Below, piece after piece: positions 38,906 through 47,425 of a stretch of DNA of 64,000 nucleotides. The notes below the pieces were generated by a model. That model searched no databases, was not told where the DNA came from, and was given only the letters and a program-made list of their open reading frames with translations. Source of the DNA: Rhodovastum sp963714255 (GTDB lineage: Bacteria > Pseudomonadota > Alphaproteobacteria > Acetobacterales > Acetobacteraceae); NCBI GenBank assembly GCA_963714255.1, contig CAVQNU010000027.1, positions 430,781 to 494,780 on the forward strand, written 5' to 3'. The translations under genes and the position numbers were made by a program. Each line of letters starts with the position of its first letter. The first letter of the stretch is position 1.

Positions 38906-38974
38906 GCATTTGTTTTGAGAGGGGGTGAGGCGGCGAACCGGTTCACCGCCTCACCCCCCTCTCAAAACAAATGC
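38906..38974. repeat. 69-bp near-perfect palindrome between copies I and J
   Basis: Arms GCATTTGTTTTGAGAGGGGG... and its complement, about 28 bp each with one bulged base (five G against six C), meeting at GAACCGGTTC. Together with I and J it makes an inverted structure of about 195 bp. Confidence 0.9.
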
Positions 38975-39036
38975 TTAAGGTGCGGGGTCCAGGGGGCCAC
39001 TGCCCCCTGGCGGGTCCAGGGCGGAGCCCTGGCCTT
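38974..39036 (-). repeat. Dispersed double-hairpin 3'-end element, copy J
   Basis: Reverse copy beginning CTTAAG, with CCAGGGGGC-CACT-GCCCCCTGG and CCAGGGC-GGA-GCCCTGG stems; 27 bp beyond the kup stop. Confidence 0.92.
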
Positions 39037-39063
39037 CCTTCCTTCACCGAATCGCCACGCGCC

Positions 39064-40983
39064 TCAAACCTCGACGATTCGCCCGATCTCGAACACGCCC
39101 TCGCGCGGCAAGCGAAAGAACCCAGCCACGGTTGCCGAATTGCGTGCCATGAAGGCGTAGATCACCGCCTGCCACGACGGCATCGCCGGCCCCGCGCTGC
39201 GGCGCACCACCGTTTCGTGTCCGACGACATAGGTGACGTCATCGAGCGGAAGCGTGCAGCCGCACCGCTTTCCCTCAGCCAGCAGGGCGGGGATGTCGGG
39301 CCGCTCCATGAAGCCATAGCGGGCGATCATCCGCCAAAAATCCGGCGCCACCTGAGAAATCTCGACCCGGTGCTGCGCATCGACATAGGGAATCGACTCG
39401 GTCAGGCAAGTCACCGCGATCAGGTTCCGGTGCAAGGCGCGGCAGTTCTTCACGTACCACAGCATCACCGGCGGCGCGTCCCGGGTCGTCCGTGTCAGGA
39501 ACACGGCCGTGCCGGGCACCCGTTGAATACCCTTGGCGGTGAGGTTGGCCATGAACTGCGCCATCGGAATCGCCCGGTCCTGCAGGCTGGCGACGACCGC
39601 GATGGTGCCGCGATGCCAGATCGCCATGGCGCCCCAGACGATTACCGCCAGCAGCAGCGGCACCCAGCCGCCCTCGGCGATCTTCATGCCGTTCGACGCC
39701 ACGAACGCGGCGTCGATCAGGCCGAAGAATCCGGCCACGCCGGCCGCGAGCGGCAGGCTCCACTGCCAGATCTCGCGCATGGCGATGAACAGCAGCACCG
39801 TCGTCATCAGCATCGTCAGCGACACCGCGATGCCGTAGGCAGCGGCGAGGTTGTCGGACTTGCCAAAACCGACCGCGAGCCCCACGGTCACGATCATCAG
39901 CAGCCAGTTGACCGCGCCGACGTAAATCTGCCCGTAGCCCTCGCACGAGGTCTGGGTGACGCGGAGCGGCGGGCACCAGCCGAGCAGAATCGCCTGCCGC
40001 GTCATCGAGAACGCCCCGCTGATGATCGCCTGGCTGGCGATGATGGTGGCGAGCGTCGCCAGGATGATCAGCGGCAGCAGCAACGGCGCCGGGCACAGGC
40101 TATAGAAGATGTTCTCGCCCGCCGGGGACCCATCGAGCAGCAGCCCGGTCTGGCCGGCATAGTTCAGCACCAGCGTCGGCAGCACCAGGCCGAACCAGGC
40201 CAGGCGGATCGGCCGGGCGCCGACATGGCCCATATCGGCGTACAGTGCCTCGGCTCCCGTCACGCACAGGAACACGCCGCCCAGCACCAGGAACCCGGCA
40301 GCACCGCCATGCGCCAGCACCCGGATGGCATGCGTCGGATCAAACGCCGCCAGGACCGCCGGGTGCAGCACCACGCCCCACAACCCGAGCAGCCCGATCA
40401 CCACGAACCACAGTGTCATCACCGGGCCAAACAGCCGGCCGATCCACGCCGTGCCGCGCGGCTGAATGGCGAACAGGCCCAGCAGAACGGCCACCGCCAG
40501 CGGCAGCACATAGGGGGTGATCGAGGGTGCGGCGATCTCCAGCCCCTCCAGCGCGGACAGCACGGAAATCGCCGGCGTGATCGCGCCGTCGCCATAGATC
40601 AGCGCAGCCCCGAACAGGCCGACCGCGACGATCAGCGGCCGCTTGGCCCGCTTGACCCCGAGCAGCGACATCAAAGCGAGGATGCCCCCCTCCCCGTCAT
40701 TGTCCACCCGCATCACGAACACGACGTATTTGATGCAGGTGACGATGATCAGCGTCCACACCAGCAATGACAGCAGACCAAGCGCCATCTCCGGGCTGGG
40801 CGTGCCGCCGGCGAGTTCGACGACCGTCTTGAGCGTGTACAGCGGGCTGGTGCCGATATCGCCGAACACCACCCCGATGGCGGTCAGCGCAAGGGCGGAC
40901 AGGCCGGGCGCGGGCGGGACGGGAGAAGCCGCTGCGGGCGCCTCGCCGGTGCCGGTGTCAGCTTCGGTGGTGTTGCCTGGCAT
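39064..40983 (-). CDS. kup: Kup-family potassium uptake permease
   Basis: 639 residues, twelve membrane segments followed by a cytosolic C-terminal domain of about 180 residues. KUP signature GVVFGDIGTSPLYTLK near residue 37, then GLFGAALIYGDGAITPAISVLSA (parts: LIYGDGAITPAISVLSA) and GGWVPLLLAVIVW. Proton-linked K+ import, important at low pH. Single gene; repeat copy J and the palindrome lie after its stop. Confidence 0.96.
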   Translation of the reverse strand: MPGNTTEADTGTGEAPAAASPVPPAPGLSALALTAIGVVFGDIGTSPLYTLKTVVELAGGTPSPEMALGLLSLLVWTLIIVTCIKYVVFVMRVDNDGEGGILALMSLLGVKRAKRPLIVAVGLFGAALIYGDGAITPAISVLSALEGLEIAAPSITPYVLPLAVAVLLGLFAIQPRGTAWIGRLFGPVMTLWFVVIGLLGLWGVVLHPAVLAAFDPTHAIRVLAHGGAAGFLVLGGVFLCVTGAEALYADMGHVGARPIRLAWFGLVLPTLVLNYAGQTGLLLDGSPAGENIFYSLCPAPLLLPLIILATLATIIASQAIISGAFSMTRQAILLGWCPPLRVTQTSCEGYGQIYVGAVNWLLMIVTVGLAVGFGKSDNLAAAYGIAVSLTMLMTTVLLFIAMREIWQWSLPLAAGVAGFFGLIDAAFVASNGMKIAEGGWVPLLLAVIVWGAMAIWHRGTIAVVASLQDRAIPMAQFMANLTAKGIQRVPGTAVFLTRTTRDAPPVMLWYVKNCRALHRNLIAVTCLTESIPYVDAQHRVEISQVAPDFWRMIARYGFMERPDIPALLAEGKRCGCTLPLDDVTYVVGHETVVRRSAGPAMPSWQAVIYAFMARNSATVAGFFRLPREGVFEIGRIVEV

Positions 40984-41106
40984 TGGACCTCGCGAAATCT
41001 TCGGCCGGCACCCTGCCCGCCGGTCGCCGCCTCACGCAAGCACGCGCCCGCAACATCTCACCCGTTTGGTTGCTTTTCCGCCAATGCCCGCGGCGCGCTG
41101 GCCGGC

Positions 41107-41529
41107 CTATTCGCCGATGATCTTCACCAGCACCCGCTTCGGCCGCCTGCCGTCGAACTCGCCGTAGAACACCTGCTCCCAGGGGCCAAAATCCAGCTGC
41201 CCGGCGGTGATGGCGATGACCACCTCACGGCCCATCACCTGCCGCTTCATATGCGCGTCGGCGTTATCCTCGCCGGTGCGATTGTGCCGGTAGGTCTGCG
41301 GCGAGGCGTCGAACGGCGCCAGCTTTTCCAGCCAGCGCCGGTAATCCTCGTGCAGCCCCGGCTCGTCGTCGTTAATGAACACCGAGGCGGTGATGTGCAT
41401 GGCGTTGCACAGCAGCAGGCCTTCCTGCACGCGGCTGCGGTCCACCAGGTGCGCCAGTCTGGCGGTGATGTTCACAAACCCCACCCGCTCGGGGATGGTG
41501 AAGGTGAGATACTCGGTCAGCGCTTTCAT
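41107..41529 (-). CDS. YjbQ/UPF0047 family protein (secondary thiamine-phosphate synthase-like)
   Basis: 140 residues. Family pattern: LLLCNAMHITASVFINDDEPGL (parts: CNAMHITASVFINDDE), YRHNRTGEDNADAHMKRQVMG, and ITAGQLDFGPWEQVFYGEFDG (parts: LDFGPWEQVFYGEFDG), with metal-binding His residues. Members can show weak thiamine-phosphate synthase activity; true role unclear. Start ATG overlaps the panC stop by 4 bp (ATGA), so co-translated. Confidence 0.93.
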   Translation of the reverse strand: MKALTEYLTFTIPERVGFVNITARLAHLVDRSRVQEGLLLCNAMHITASVFINDDEPGLHEDYRRWLEKLAPFDASPQTYRHNRTGEDNADAHMKRQVMGREVVIAITAGQLDFGPWEQVFYGEFDGRRPKRVLVKIIGE

Positions 41530-42377
41530 GTGGTTTCCCCCGCCACCGGAACATTGTCGATCAACCGGGTGCCGCCGAGCCGCACCGCCGCCAGGATACG
41601 CGCCTGGCCCTCGACCCGTTCGAGCGGCGCCAGCGTCTCCGCGTCGCAGACCGCGAGATAGTCGATCCCGGTGAACCCGGCCGCGCGCAGCCTCGCCTGC
41701 CCCTCAGCCACCACCGGCGCGACCGCGCCGCCGTCCGCCGCCAGCCCGCGTGCCATGTCGCCCAGCGTGGCGGCCAATTCCGGGGCGATGCGCCGCTGTT
41801 CCGCCGACAGATACGCGTTGCGCGACGACATCGCCAATCCGTCCAGCTCGCGCACCGTCGGCATCCCTTCGATGCGCACCGGGATATCGAGGTCGCGCGC
41901 CAGCCGGCGGATGATCAGCAGTTGCTGGTAGTCTTTCTCGCCGAAGAACGCCGCATCCGGCAGTGCCTGCAGCAGCAGCTTGGTCACCACCGTTGCCACG
42001 CCGTCGAAATGCCCGGGCCGGTGCGGGCCGCACAGGCCTTCGGACAGGCCGGCGACATGCACGGTCGTGGCGTGGCCTGCAGCGTACATGCTCTCAACCG
42101 CCGGCGCCAACACCAGATGCGCACCCGCCCCGGCCGCCGCCGCCACGTCGGCGGCCTCCCGCCGCGGGTAGGCGGCGAGGTCCTCTTTCGGGCCGAATTG
42201 CAGCGGGTTGACGAAGATAGACACGATCACCCGCTCGCAGGACCGTGCGGCCAGGCGGATCAGCGCCAGGTGCCCCTCGTGCAGTGCCCCCATGGTGGGC
42301 ACCAGGGCGCAGCTCAGGCCGCAGCGGCGCCAGGCTTGCACGGAGGCGCGTAAATCGGGGACGGTGCGGACGATCAT
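41526..42377 (-). CDS. panC: Pantoate--beta-alanine ligase
   Basis: Last step of pantothenate synthesis. 283 residues from ATG 42377. VPTMGALHEGHLALI with the HIGH-like HEGH, VSIFVNPLQFGPKEDL, GHFDGVATVVTKLL, FFGEKDYQQLLIIRRLA and SSRNAYLS with the KMSKS-like SSRN are all present. The upstream open frame comes from a repeat-like sequence. Followed by the overlapping YjbQ gene. Confidence 0.96.
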   Translation of the reverse strand: MIVRTVPDLRASVQAWRRCGLSCALVPTMGALHEGHLALIRLAARSCERVIVSIFVNPLQFGPKEDLAAYPRREAADVAAAAGAGAHLVLAPAVESMYAAGHATTVHVAGLSEGLCGPHRPGHFDGVATVVTKLLLQALPDAAFFGEKDYQQLLIIRRLARDLDIPVRIEGMPTVRELDGLAMSSRNAYLSAEQRRIAPELAATLGDMARGLAADGGAVAPVVAEGQARLRAAGFTGIDYLAVCDAETLAPLERVEGQARILAAVRLGGTRLIDNVPVAGETT

Positions 42378-42399
42378 CCTACTCACTCCGTAACAGTCA

Positions 42400-42456
42400 T
42401 GGGGTCCGGGGGCCTTTGGGCCCCTCACGCTGACGGCACGCTGCGCCCTGGGGCGT
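42400..42456 (-). repeat. Degenerate dispersed 3'-end element, copy K
   Basis: GGGGTCCGGGGGCCTTTGGGCCCC start followed by an inserted CACGCTGACGGCACGCTG stretch and CGCCCTGGGGCG. Lies just past the 3' end of the phytochrome-like pseudogene. Confidence 0.65.
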
Positions 42457-42465
42457 GTTTCCCGG

Positions 42466-43290
42466 TCATTCACAGGCTGCTGGCGGTTGCGGGACGCGGC
42501 TGATTAGTATGGTTCCGCCGCCCGGACAGGCCTCCATCTCCAGCGTCCCGCCGACCAATGTCAGCCGCCCGCCCGCGCCGAGCAGGCCCAGCCGGCCCGG
42601 CGACGCGCCACGCTGGTCACCGCTTCCTGCAGCACGTGATACAATGTGGTCTCGGCCGGCGCCGGCAGGCGGCATCGTTCCCGCGTCAGGGGCACGTCGA
42701 AATTCAGGTGAGAGCGTTCGGTCCAGGCGTCGAGCAGGTGGCGAATGGCGGTGGGCAGGGCGAGATCCAGGATCTCAGGCGCCGCTTTCAGCCGACGCAG
42801 GCTGTCCGGCGTCAGCCGGCCCCACGGCGTCGCGGTCAACATGTCCTCCGGTGCGGGACCGGAAAAGGCGGTGATGCGGGCGCTGGCCGAGACCGGGCGC
42901 AGAATAGGCTGGCGCAGCGGCGGCAGATCGCAAGCCTGATACTGCTGCCCTCGTACTCGTCGGGCCGGTGCAGGCGGCGGCACGCGGTTGTGGCAGGCGA
43001 TCAGGCGCACGGAAATGCGCCGCGCAGAATGGACACCGGCATGGTCCCGCGCGCGCCCAATTTGGCCATGTATTCCGGATGCATCGGCGAGACGCTGCGC
43101 AGCACCGCGTGGCTGAAGGCGATCGGCCGCCCGGTGACGGGGGTGTGGTCCGGCACCAGCGCCAGCGGACGACAGGACCAACCAGGACGCATCCACAATG
43201 TTGAGAGCAATTTCGTGGAAGGCGTCACCCTCGGCGTCCCGGACATATTCGCCCTTGCTTTGCCTCGTCGCTGTCTGGTCTTGCCAGACA
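42466..43290 (-). pseudogene. Decayed bacteriophytochrome-type sensor histidine kinase
   Basis: Pieces in several frames on the minus strand keep family order. From high to low coordinates: LALVPDHTPVTGRP and FSHAVLRSVSPMHPEYM (GAF/chromophore domain), LIACHNRVPPP, then PTAIRHLLDAWTERS and LPAPAETTLYHVLQEAVTSVARR (kinase helix and ATPase N-region) and LLGAGGRLTLVGGTLEMEA (ATPase end). A functional bacteriophytochrome kinase is much longer than 825 bp and unbroken, so large internal deletions plus frameshifts are evident. The join of a phytochrome-like GAF to a NarL-type kinase end is unusual but seen in some alphaproteobacteria. Confidence 0.7.
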
Positions 43291-43307
43291 GCGACGAGGC
43301 AAAGCAA
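43255..43307. repeat. Perfect 24-bp stem hairpin with 5-base loop
   Basis: Arms TTGCTTTGCCTCGTCGCTGT + CTGG and their exact complement around TCTTG. It is unrelated in sequence to the dispersed elements. It sits at the 5' edge of the pseudogene and 120 bp past the iorA stop (minus strand). Confidence 0.9.
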
Positions 43308-43426
43308 CTCCGTTGGATGGGCGGGGAAAACCCATGGGACAAGCGCGATGGGCTGCTCCAAACCATAATCGGATCCCAGCCGCAGCTGTAATCCAATGAG
43401 TGTTGTTTTGTGCTGCTCCGCCGCTT

Positions 43427-45247
43427 CTATTCGCCGGGCGGCACGGCCGGACGGATGCAATCGGACGGGCAATTCTGCGCGCAAAGCGTGCAGCCGATGC
43501 ACAACTCGGCGTTGATCTTCACCTTGTGCCGGCCCTCAAACGTCGTATCGTCCCAGCCGAGCGCCGGGCAGCCCAGGTTCATGCAGGATTGGCAGGCGGT
43601 GCAGGACCCGAGCGCCACCGCGAAGGACGGGCCTTTGATCCGCACCGGATCGAGCACGCAGGGCCGGTCGGAAATCACCACCGACACGCCTTTGAACGCG
43701 GTCGCCTCGCGGAACGTCTGGTGCATGCTGCCCACGTCGTAGGAGTCGACGGTGCGCACCCAGGATACCCCGCAGGCCCGCACCATCTGCTCGAAATCGA
43801 TGCGCTTGGTGCCCTCGCCGCGCAGCGTGCGGCCGGTACCGGCGTGGTCCTGGCCGCCGGTCATGGCGGTGATATGGTTGTCCAGGATAATGACGGTGAT
43901 GTTGGCGTTGTTGTAGACGGCGTCGATCAAAGCCGGAATGCCGGCGTGCAGGAAGGTGGAATCGCCGATGGTGGCGATGATCGGTTTCTCTTCCGTGCCG
44001 GCCTTGGCGATCCCTACCGCGTTGGCGATGCTCGATCCCATCGAGACGCAGGTATCCACCGAGCGCAGCGGTTCGATCGCCGCCAGCGTGTAGCAGCCAA
44101 TGTCACCCGCCACGCGGGCGTTCAGCGCGCGGATGGCCATGTAGCTCATGACATGCGGACAGCCCGGGCAAAGCACCGGCGGCCGGGGCGACGCCTCCAC
44201 CGGCCAGGGCTCGGCCTTTGCCTGCGGCGCCAGCACGCCGGCGCGCTCGAACCCCGCGCGTACCACCTCGGGCGAGAACTCGCCGACGCGGGGAAAGAAC
44301 GCCTTGCCATCGACCACGATGCCGGCGGCACGGATTTCCGTCTCGATCGCCGGCTCGAGTTCTTCGATGACGAAAACCCGGTCGACGGTGCGGCAAAACT
44401 CGTCGATCAGCCCGAGTGGCAACGGATACGACAAAGCAAGCTTCAGCACGCTCGCCCCTGGCAGGATTTCCTTCACATACGCATAGGGCGTGCCGGCGGT
44501 GATGACGCCGATCGCAGGGTCGCGCTTTTCCCAGTGGTTCAGCGGGCTTTCCTCGAAGAACGCGGCGAGCTTCTGCTCGCGCTCGATCAGCCGCGGGTGG
44601 CGCATACGCGCATGCGCCGGGATCATCACGTTTTTCCTGGTATCCTCGCGGAACCCGCGCGGCGGCGGCACCTCGCGCGATCCGAGCGCCACGATGCTGC
44701 GCGTGTGCGACAGCCGCGTGGTGCTGCGGATGACCACGGGGGTGTCGAAGCGCTCGCTGAGCTCGAAGGCGAAGCGGGTGAATTCCAGCGCCTCCTGCGC
44801 ATCCGACGGCTCCAGGCAGGGCACCATGGCGAGGCGGCAGAACAGGCGCGTGTCCTGTTCGTTCTGCGAGCTGTGGATGCCGGGATCGTCGCAGACGACG
44901 ATGACGAGGCCGCCATTCACGCCGATATAGGTCAGCGACATCAGCGCATCGGCGGCGACGTTCAGACCGACATGTTTCATCGAAGCCATCGCCCGGACGC
45001 CGGCGAAGGAGGCGCCGATGGCGACGTCCAGCGCCACTTTCTCGTTGGTCGACCATTGCGCCTGGAGATCTTCGGCCGGGTAGCGGGCGAGGCTCTCGAG
45101 TATTTCGGTGCTCGGCGTGCCCGGATAGGCGGAGGCGACGCGTACGCCGGCTTCCCAGGCGCCACGGGCGATGGCTTCGTTGCCGGTCAGCGGCCGCGCC
45201 TGGGCGGCGGCCTCCGCGGTGTCAGCGACGCCATTCTTTGTTTTCAC
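43427..45247 (-). CDS. iorA: Indolepyruvate ferredoxin oxidoreductase, alpha subunit
   Basis: Oxidative decarboxylation of aryl-pyruvates to aryl-acetyl-CoA with reduced ferredoxin. About 606 residues: pyrimidine-binding N-domain GNEAIARGAWEAGVRVASAYPGTPSTE (parts: GNEAIARGA, AYPGTPSTEI), TPP-binding C-domain CPGCPHVMSYMAIRAL, GDIGCYTLA, TIGDSTFLHAG, and a C-terminal 2[4Fe-4S] ferredoxin module CIGCTLCAQNCP with CTACQSCMNLGCP. GTG 45247 taken as start; a TTG four codons earlier is possible. The beta subunit gene iorB is not adjacent. paaK lies upstream on the same strand. Confidence 0.94.
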   Translation of the reverse strand: MKTKNGVADTAEAAAQARPLTGNEAIARGAWEAGVRVASAYPGTPSTEILESLARYPAEDLQAQWSTNEKVALDVAIGASFAGVRAMASMKHVGLNVAADALMSLTYIGVNGGLVIVVCDDPGIHSSQNEQDTRLFCRLAMVPCLEPSDAQEALEFTRFAFELSERFDTPVVIRSTTRLSHTRSIVALGSREVPPPRGFREDTRKNVMIPAHARMRHPRLIEREQKLAAFFEESPLNHWEKRDPAIGVITAGTPYAYVKEILPGASVLKLALSYPLPLGLIDEFCRTVDRVFVIEELEPAIETEIRAAGIVVDGKAFFPRVGEFSPEVVRAGFERAGVLAPQAKAEPWPVEASPRPPVLCPGCPHVMSYMAIRALNARVAGDIGCYTLAAIEPLRSVDTCVSMGSSIANAVGIAKAGTEEKPIIATIGDSTFLHAGIPALIDAVYNNANITVIILDNHITAMTGGQDHAGTGRTLRGEGTKRIDFEQMVRACGVSWVRTVDSYDVGSMHQTFREATAFKGVSVVISDRPCVLDPVRIKGPSFAVALGSCTACQSCMNLGCPALGWDDTTFEGRHKVKINAELCIGCTLCAQNCPSDCIRPAVPPGE

Positions 45248-45350
45248 TAGAGTTGTCAAGACGCTGCCATCCCGGTGCGAGTTGCGTGTCCTGTAACAGC
45301 CCGATCTTATATCAGTTGTGAACGATCTGGCGAGCGAGCATCGCACTTAG

Positions 45351-45424
45351 CGGGTTCCAAGGGCTTCGCCCTTGGTGGGGTCCAGGGGCAAAGCCCCTGG
45401 CAGGGTCCGGGGCAGCGCCCCGGT
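45351..45424. repeat. Dispersed triple-hairpin element, subtype 2, copy L
   Basis: Three perfect stems in a row: CCAAGGGC-TTC-GCCCTTGG, CCAGGGGC-AAA-GCCCCTGG, CCGGGGC-AGC-GCCCCGG, joined by TGGGGT and CAGGGT. Starts 11 bp beyond the paaK stop. Confidence 0.92.
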
Positions 45425-45434
45425 TCGGGTGGTC

Positions 45435-46751
45435 TCAGTCTTTCGGCCGCATATCAATGATCCGCTTGGCCTTCCCCACGGACCGTTCGATCTCCCCCAC
45501 ATCAGCGATCCGCACCCGCACCGTCACGCCCACGTATGCCTTAACCGCATGAACCAATCTCGCCGCGCAGGCCTGTTTCGCGTGTTCGTCGTGCAAGTCC
45601 AGCTCCGGCCGGGCCTCGACGACGACATCCAGTGCGTCCAGGTGATCGCGCCGGTACACTTCCAGCACGTAATGCGGCGAGAGGTTCTTATCCTTCAGAA
45701 TCAGTTCCTCGATCTGGCTCGGGAACACGTTCACGCCGCGGATGATCAGCATGTCGTCCGTGCGGCCGGCGATCCTTGCCATGCGCCGCATGCTGCGGGC
45801 GGTGCCCGGCAGCAGGCGGGTAAGGTCGCGGGTGCGGTAGCGGATGACCGGCATTGCCTCCTTGGTCAGCGCGGTCAGCACCAGTTCGCCCGGCTCGCCA
45901 TCCGCCACCGGCTCGCCGGTCGCCGGGTCGATGATCTCCGGATAGAAATGGTCTTCCCAGAGATGCAGCCCGTCCTTGCTCTCGGCGCACTCGCAGGCGA
46001 CGCCCGGGCCGATGATTTCCGACAGCCCGTAGAGGTCGAGCGCATTCATGCCGAAGCGCGCCTCGATTTCCTGGCGCATTGCCGCGGTCCACGGCTCGGC
46101 GCCGTGCATGCCGATGCGCAGCGAGCTGCGCCTTGGATCGAGCCCTTCGCGCTCGAACTCATCGCCGATCGCCAGCATGTAGGACGGCGTCACCATGATG
46201 ATGTCGGGTTTGAAGTCGTTGATAAGCTGCACTTGGCGGGCGGTTTGCCCACCCGACATCGGCACCACCGTGCAGCCAAGCCGCTCGGCGCCGTAATGCG
46301 CGCCCAGGCCGCCGGTGAACAGGCCGTAGCCGAAGGCGACATGGACGATATCGCCCGGCCGGCCGCCGGCGGCGCGGATCGAGCGCGCGATGACGTCGGC
46401 CCAGGTTTCAATGTCGCCTTTGGTGTAGCCGACGACGGTGGGTTTGCCGGTGGTGCCGGAGGAGGCATGGATGCGCACGACCTGCTCGCGTGGCACCGCG
46501 AACATGCCGAACGGGTAGTTGGCGCGCAAATCATCCTTGGTGGTAAAAGGGAATTTGCTGAGGTCGTCCAGGCTGTGCAGGTCGTCGGGATGCACGTCGC
46601 GGGCTTCGAAGGCGCGGCGGTAGTGGCCGATATTGTCGTAGGCACGGCGCAGCGTTGACTTCAGGCGGGCGAGTTGCAGGGCAGCGAGCTCGTCGCGGCT
46701 GGCGACCTCGATCGGGTCGAGCAGCGCGGTGCGCTGGGTCAGAAGCTGCAT
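45435..46751 (-). CDS. paaK: Phenylacetate--CoA ligase
   Basis: AMP-forming acyl-CoA synthetase for aryl-acetates; 438 residues from ATG 46751 behind GAGGAAGAA. ATP loop HASSGTTGKPTVVGYT, VAFGYGLFTGGLGAHYG, DLYGLSEIIGPGVACEC and IAGRTDDMLIIRGVNVFPSQIE (parts: GRTDDMLIIRGVNVFPSQIE) are PaaK-specific. With iorA it would handle aryl-pyruvate and aryl-acetate breakdown or salvage; the paa ring-opening genes are not in the window. Confidence 0.96.
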   Translation of the reverse strand: MQLLTQRTALLDPIEVASRDELAALQLARLKSTLRRAYDNIGHYRRAFEARDVHPDDLHSLDDLSKFPFTTKDDLRANYPFGMFAVPREQVVRIHASSGTTGKPTVVGYTKGDIETWADVIARSIRAAGGRPGDIVHVAFGYGLFTGGLGAHYGAERLGCTVVPMSGGQTARQVQLINDFKPDIIMVTPSYMLAIGDEFEREGLDPRRSSLRIGMHGAEPWTAAMRQEIEARFGMNALDLYGLSEIIGPGVACECAESKDGLHLWEDHFYPEIIDPATGEPVADGEPGELVLTALTKEAMPVIRYRTRDLTRLLPGTARSMRRMARIAGRTDDMLIIRGVNVFPSQIEELILKDKNLSPHYVLEVYRRDHLDALDVVVEARPELDLHDEHAKQACAARLVHAVKAYVGVTVRVRIADVGEIERSVGKAKRIIDMRPKD

Positions 46752-46905
46752 GTTCTTCCTCGTGTTGCATCCGCGGGCGACCGGATCGGCATGCATCCGG
46801 GAACCAGAACCCCGCCTCCTACTCCGGGCTCAAGCTCGCGCCAATCGTCCGAGCCATGCAACGGTAACATTGCGGAAGAGAATATGCGCTAGTGGCATCC
46901 AGGAA

Positions 46906-46935
46906 GGGCCGGGGATCCGCGTTGCCCCCCGGCCC
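46906..46935 (-). terminator. GC-rich hairpin after the glycine-rich exported protein gene
   Basis: GGGCCGGGG ... CCCCCGGCCC stem around ATCCGCGTTG, 43 bp past the stop. No clear U-tract. Confidence 0.45.
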
Positions 46936-46977
46936 ACCACGCAAGGCGCCTTCGGGCGACGGGTGATCGCCCGCTGC

Positions 46978-47313
46978 TCACCAGCCGTAGTAGGCCGGCG
47001 CCGGCGCGTAAACCACCCGCGGCGCAGGCGCATACACAACTGGCGGTGGCGGCGCATAGACCACCGGCGGCGGTGCCACATACACCGGCGGCGCCAGCAC
47101 ACCGGCGATCACCGCACCGACACCAAGCCCGACCAGCGCGCCGGCAACCACGCCCGCACCGCCGCCGCCGCCGTGATGGCCATACCCGTAATGCGGCGCA
47201 TAGCCAGGACCGCCCCAGCCACCATGGCCGCCACGCCACTCGGCGTGTGCGGCCGGCGCAAACAGCAAGGCGAAAGCGGCGGGAAGTGCAAACAGGACGC
47301 TGCGGATACGCAT
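46978..47313 (-). CDS. Exported glycine-zipper, proline-rich small protein
   Basis: 111 residues, ATG 47313 behind AAGGACAT. Signal peptide (SVLFALPAAFALLFAPAAHA), His/Gly/Tyr-rich stretch GYAPHYGYGHHGGGGGAG, a glycine-zipper-like hydrophobic stretch GALVGLGVGAVIAGVLA (can insert into or cross a membrane), then repeats of VVYAPPPP/VVYAPAP. Such proteins occur widely in alphaproteobacteria as envelope proteins of unknown function. Confidence 0.82.
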   Translation of the reverse strand: MRIRSVLFALPAAFALLFAPAAHAEWRGGHGGWGGPGYAPHYGYGHHGGGGGAGVVAGALVGLGVGAVIAGVLAPPVYVAPPPVVYAPPPPVVYAPAPRVVYAPAPAYYGW

Positions 47314-47425
47314 ATGGGATGTCCTTCTGCGAGCGGCCGGGAAGACCCCGTCCGGCACCGCGAATTCAAATCCCCCGTTGTGGCGGAACCGGGGCGGCGG
47401 CGCGGCGCCGCGGTGACATATGCGC

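Noticed and set aside
38971..40770. 599-residue plus frame opposite kup
   Set aside because: Begins in repeat copy J and runs antisense to a secure gene.
43400..45250. 616-residue plus frame opposite iorA
   Set aside because: Shadow of iorA; no support.
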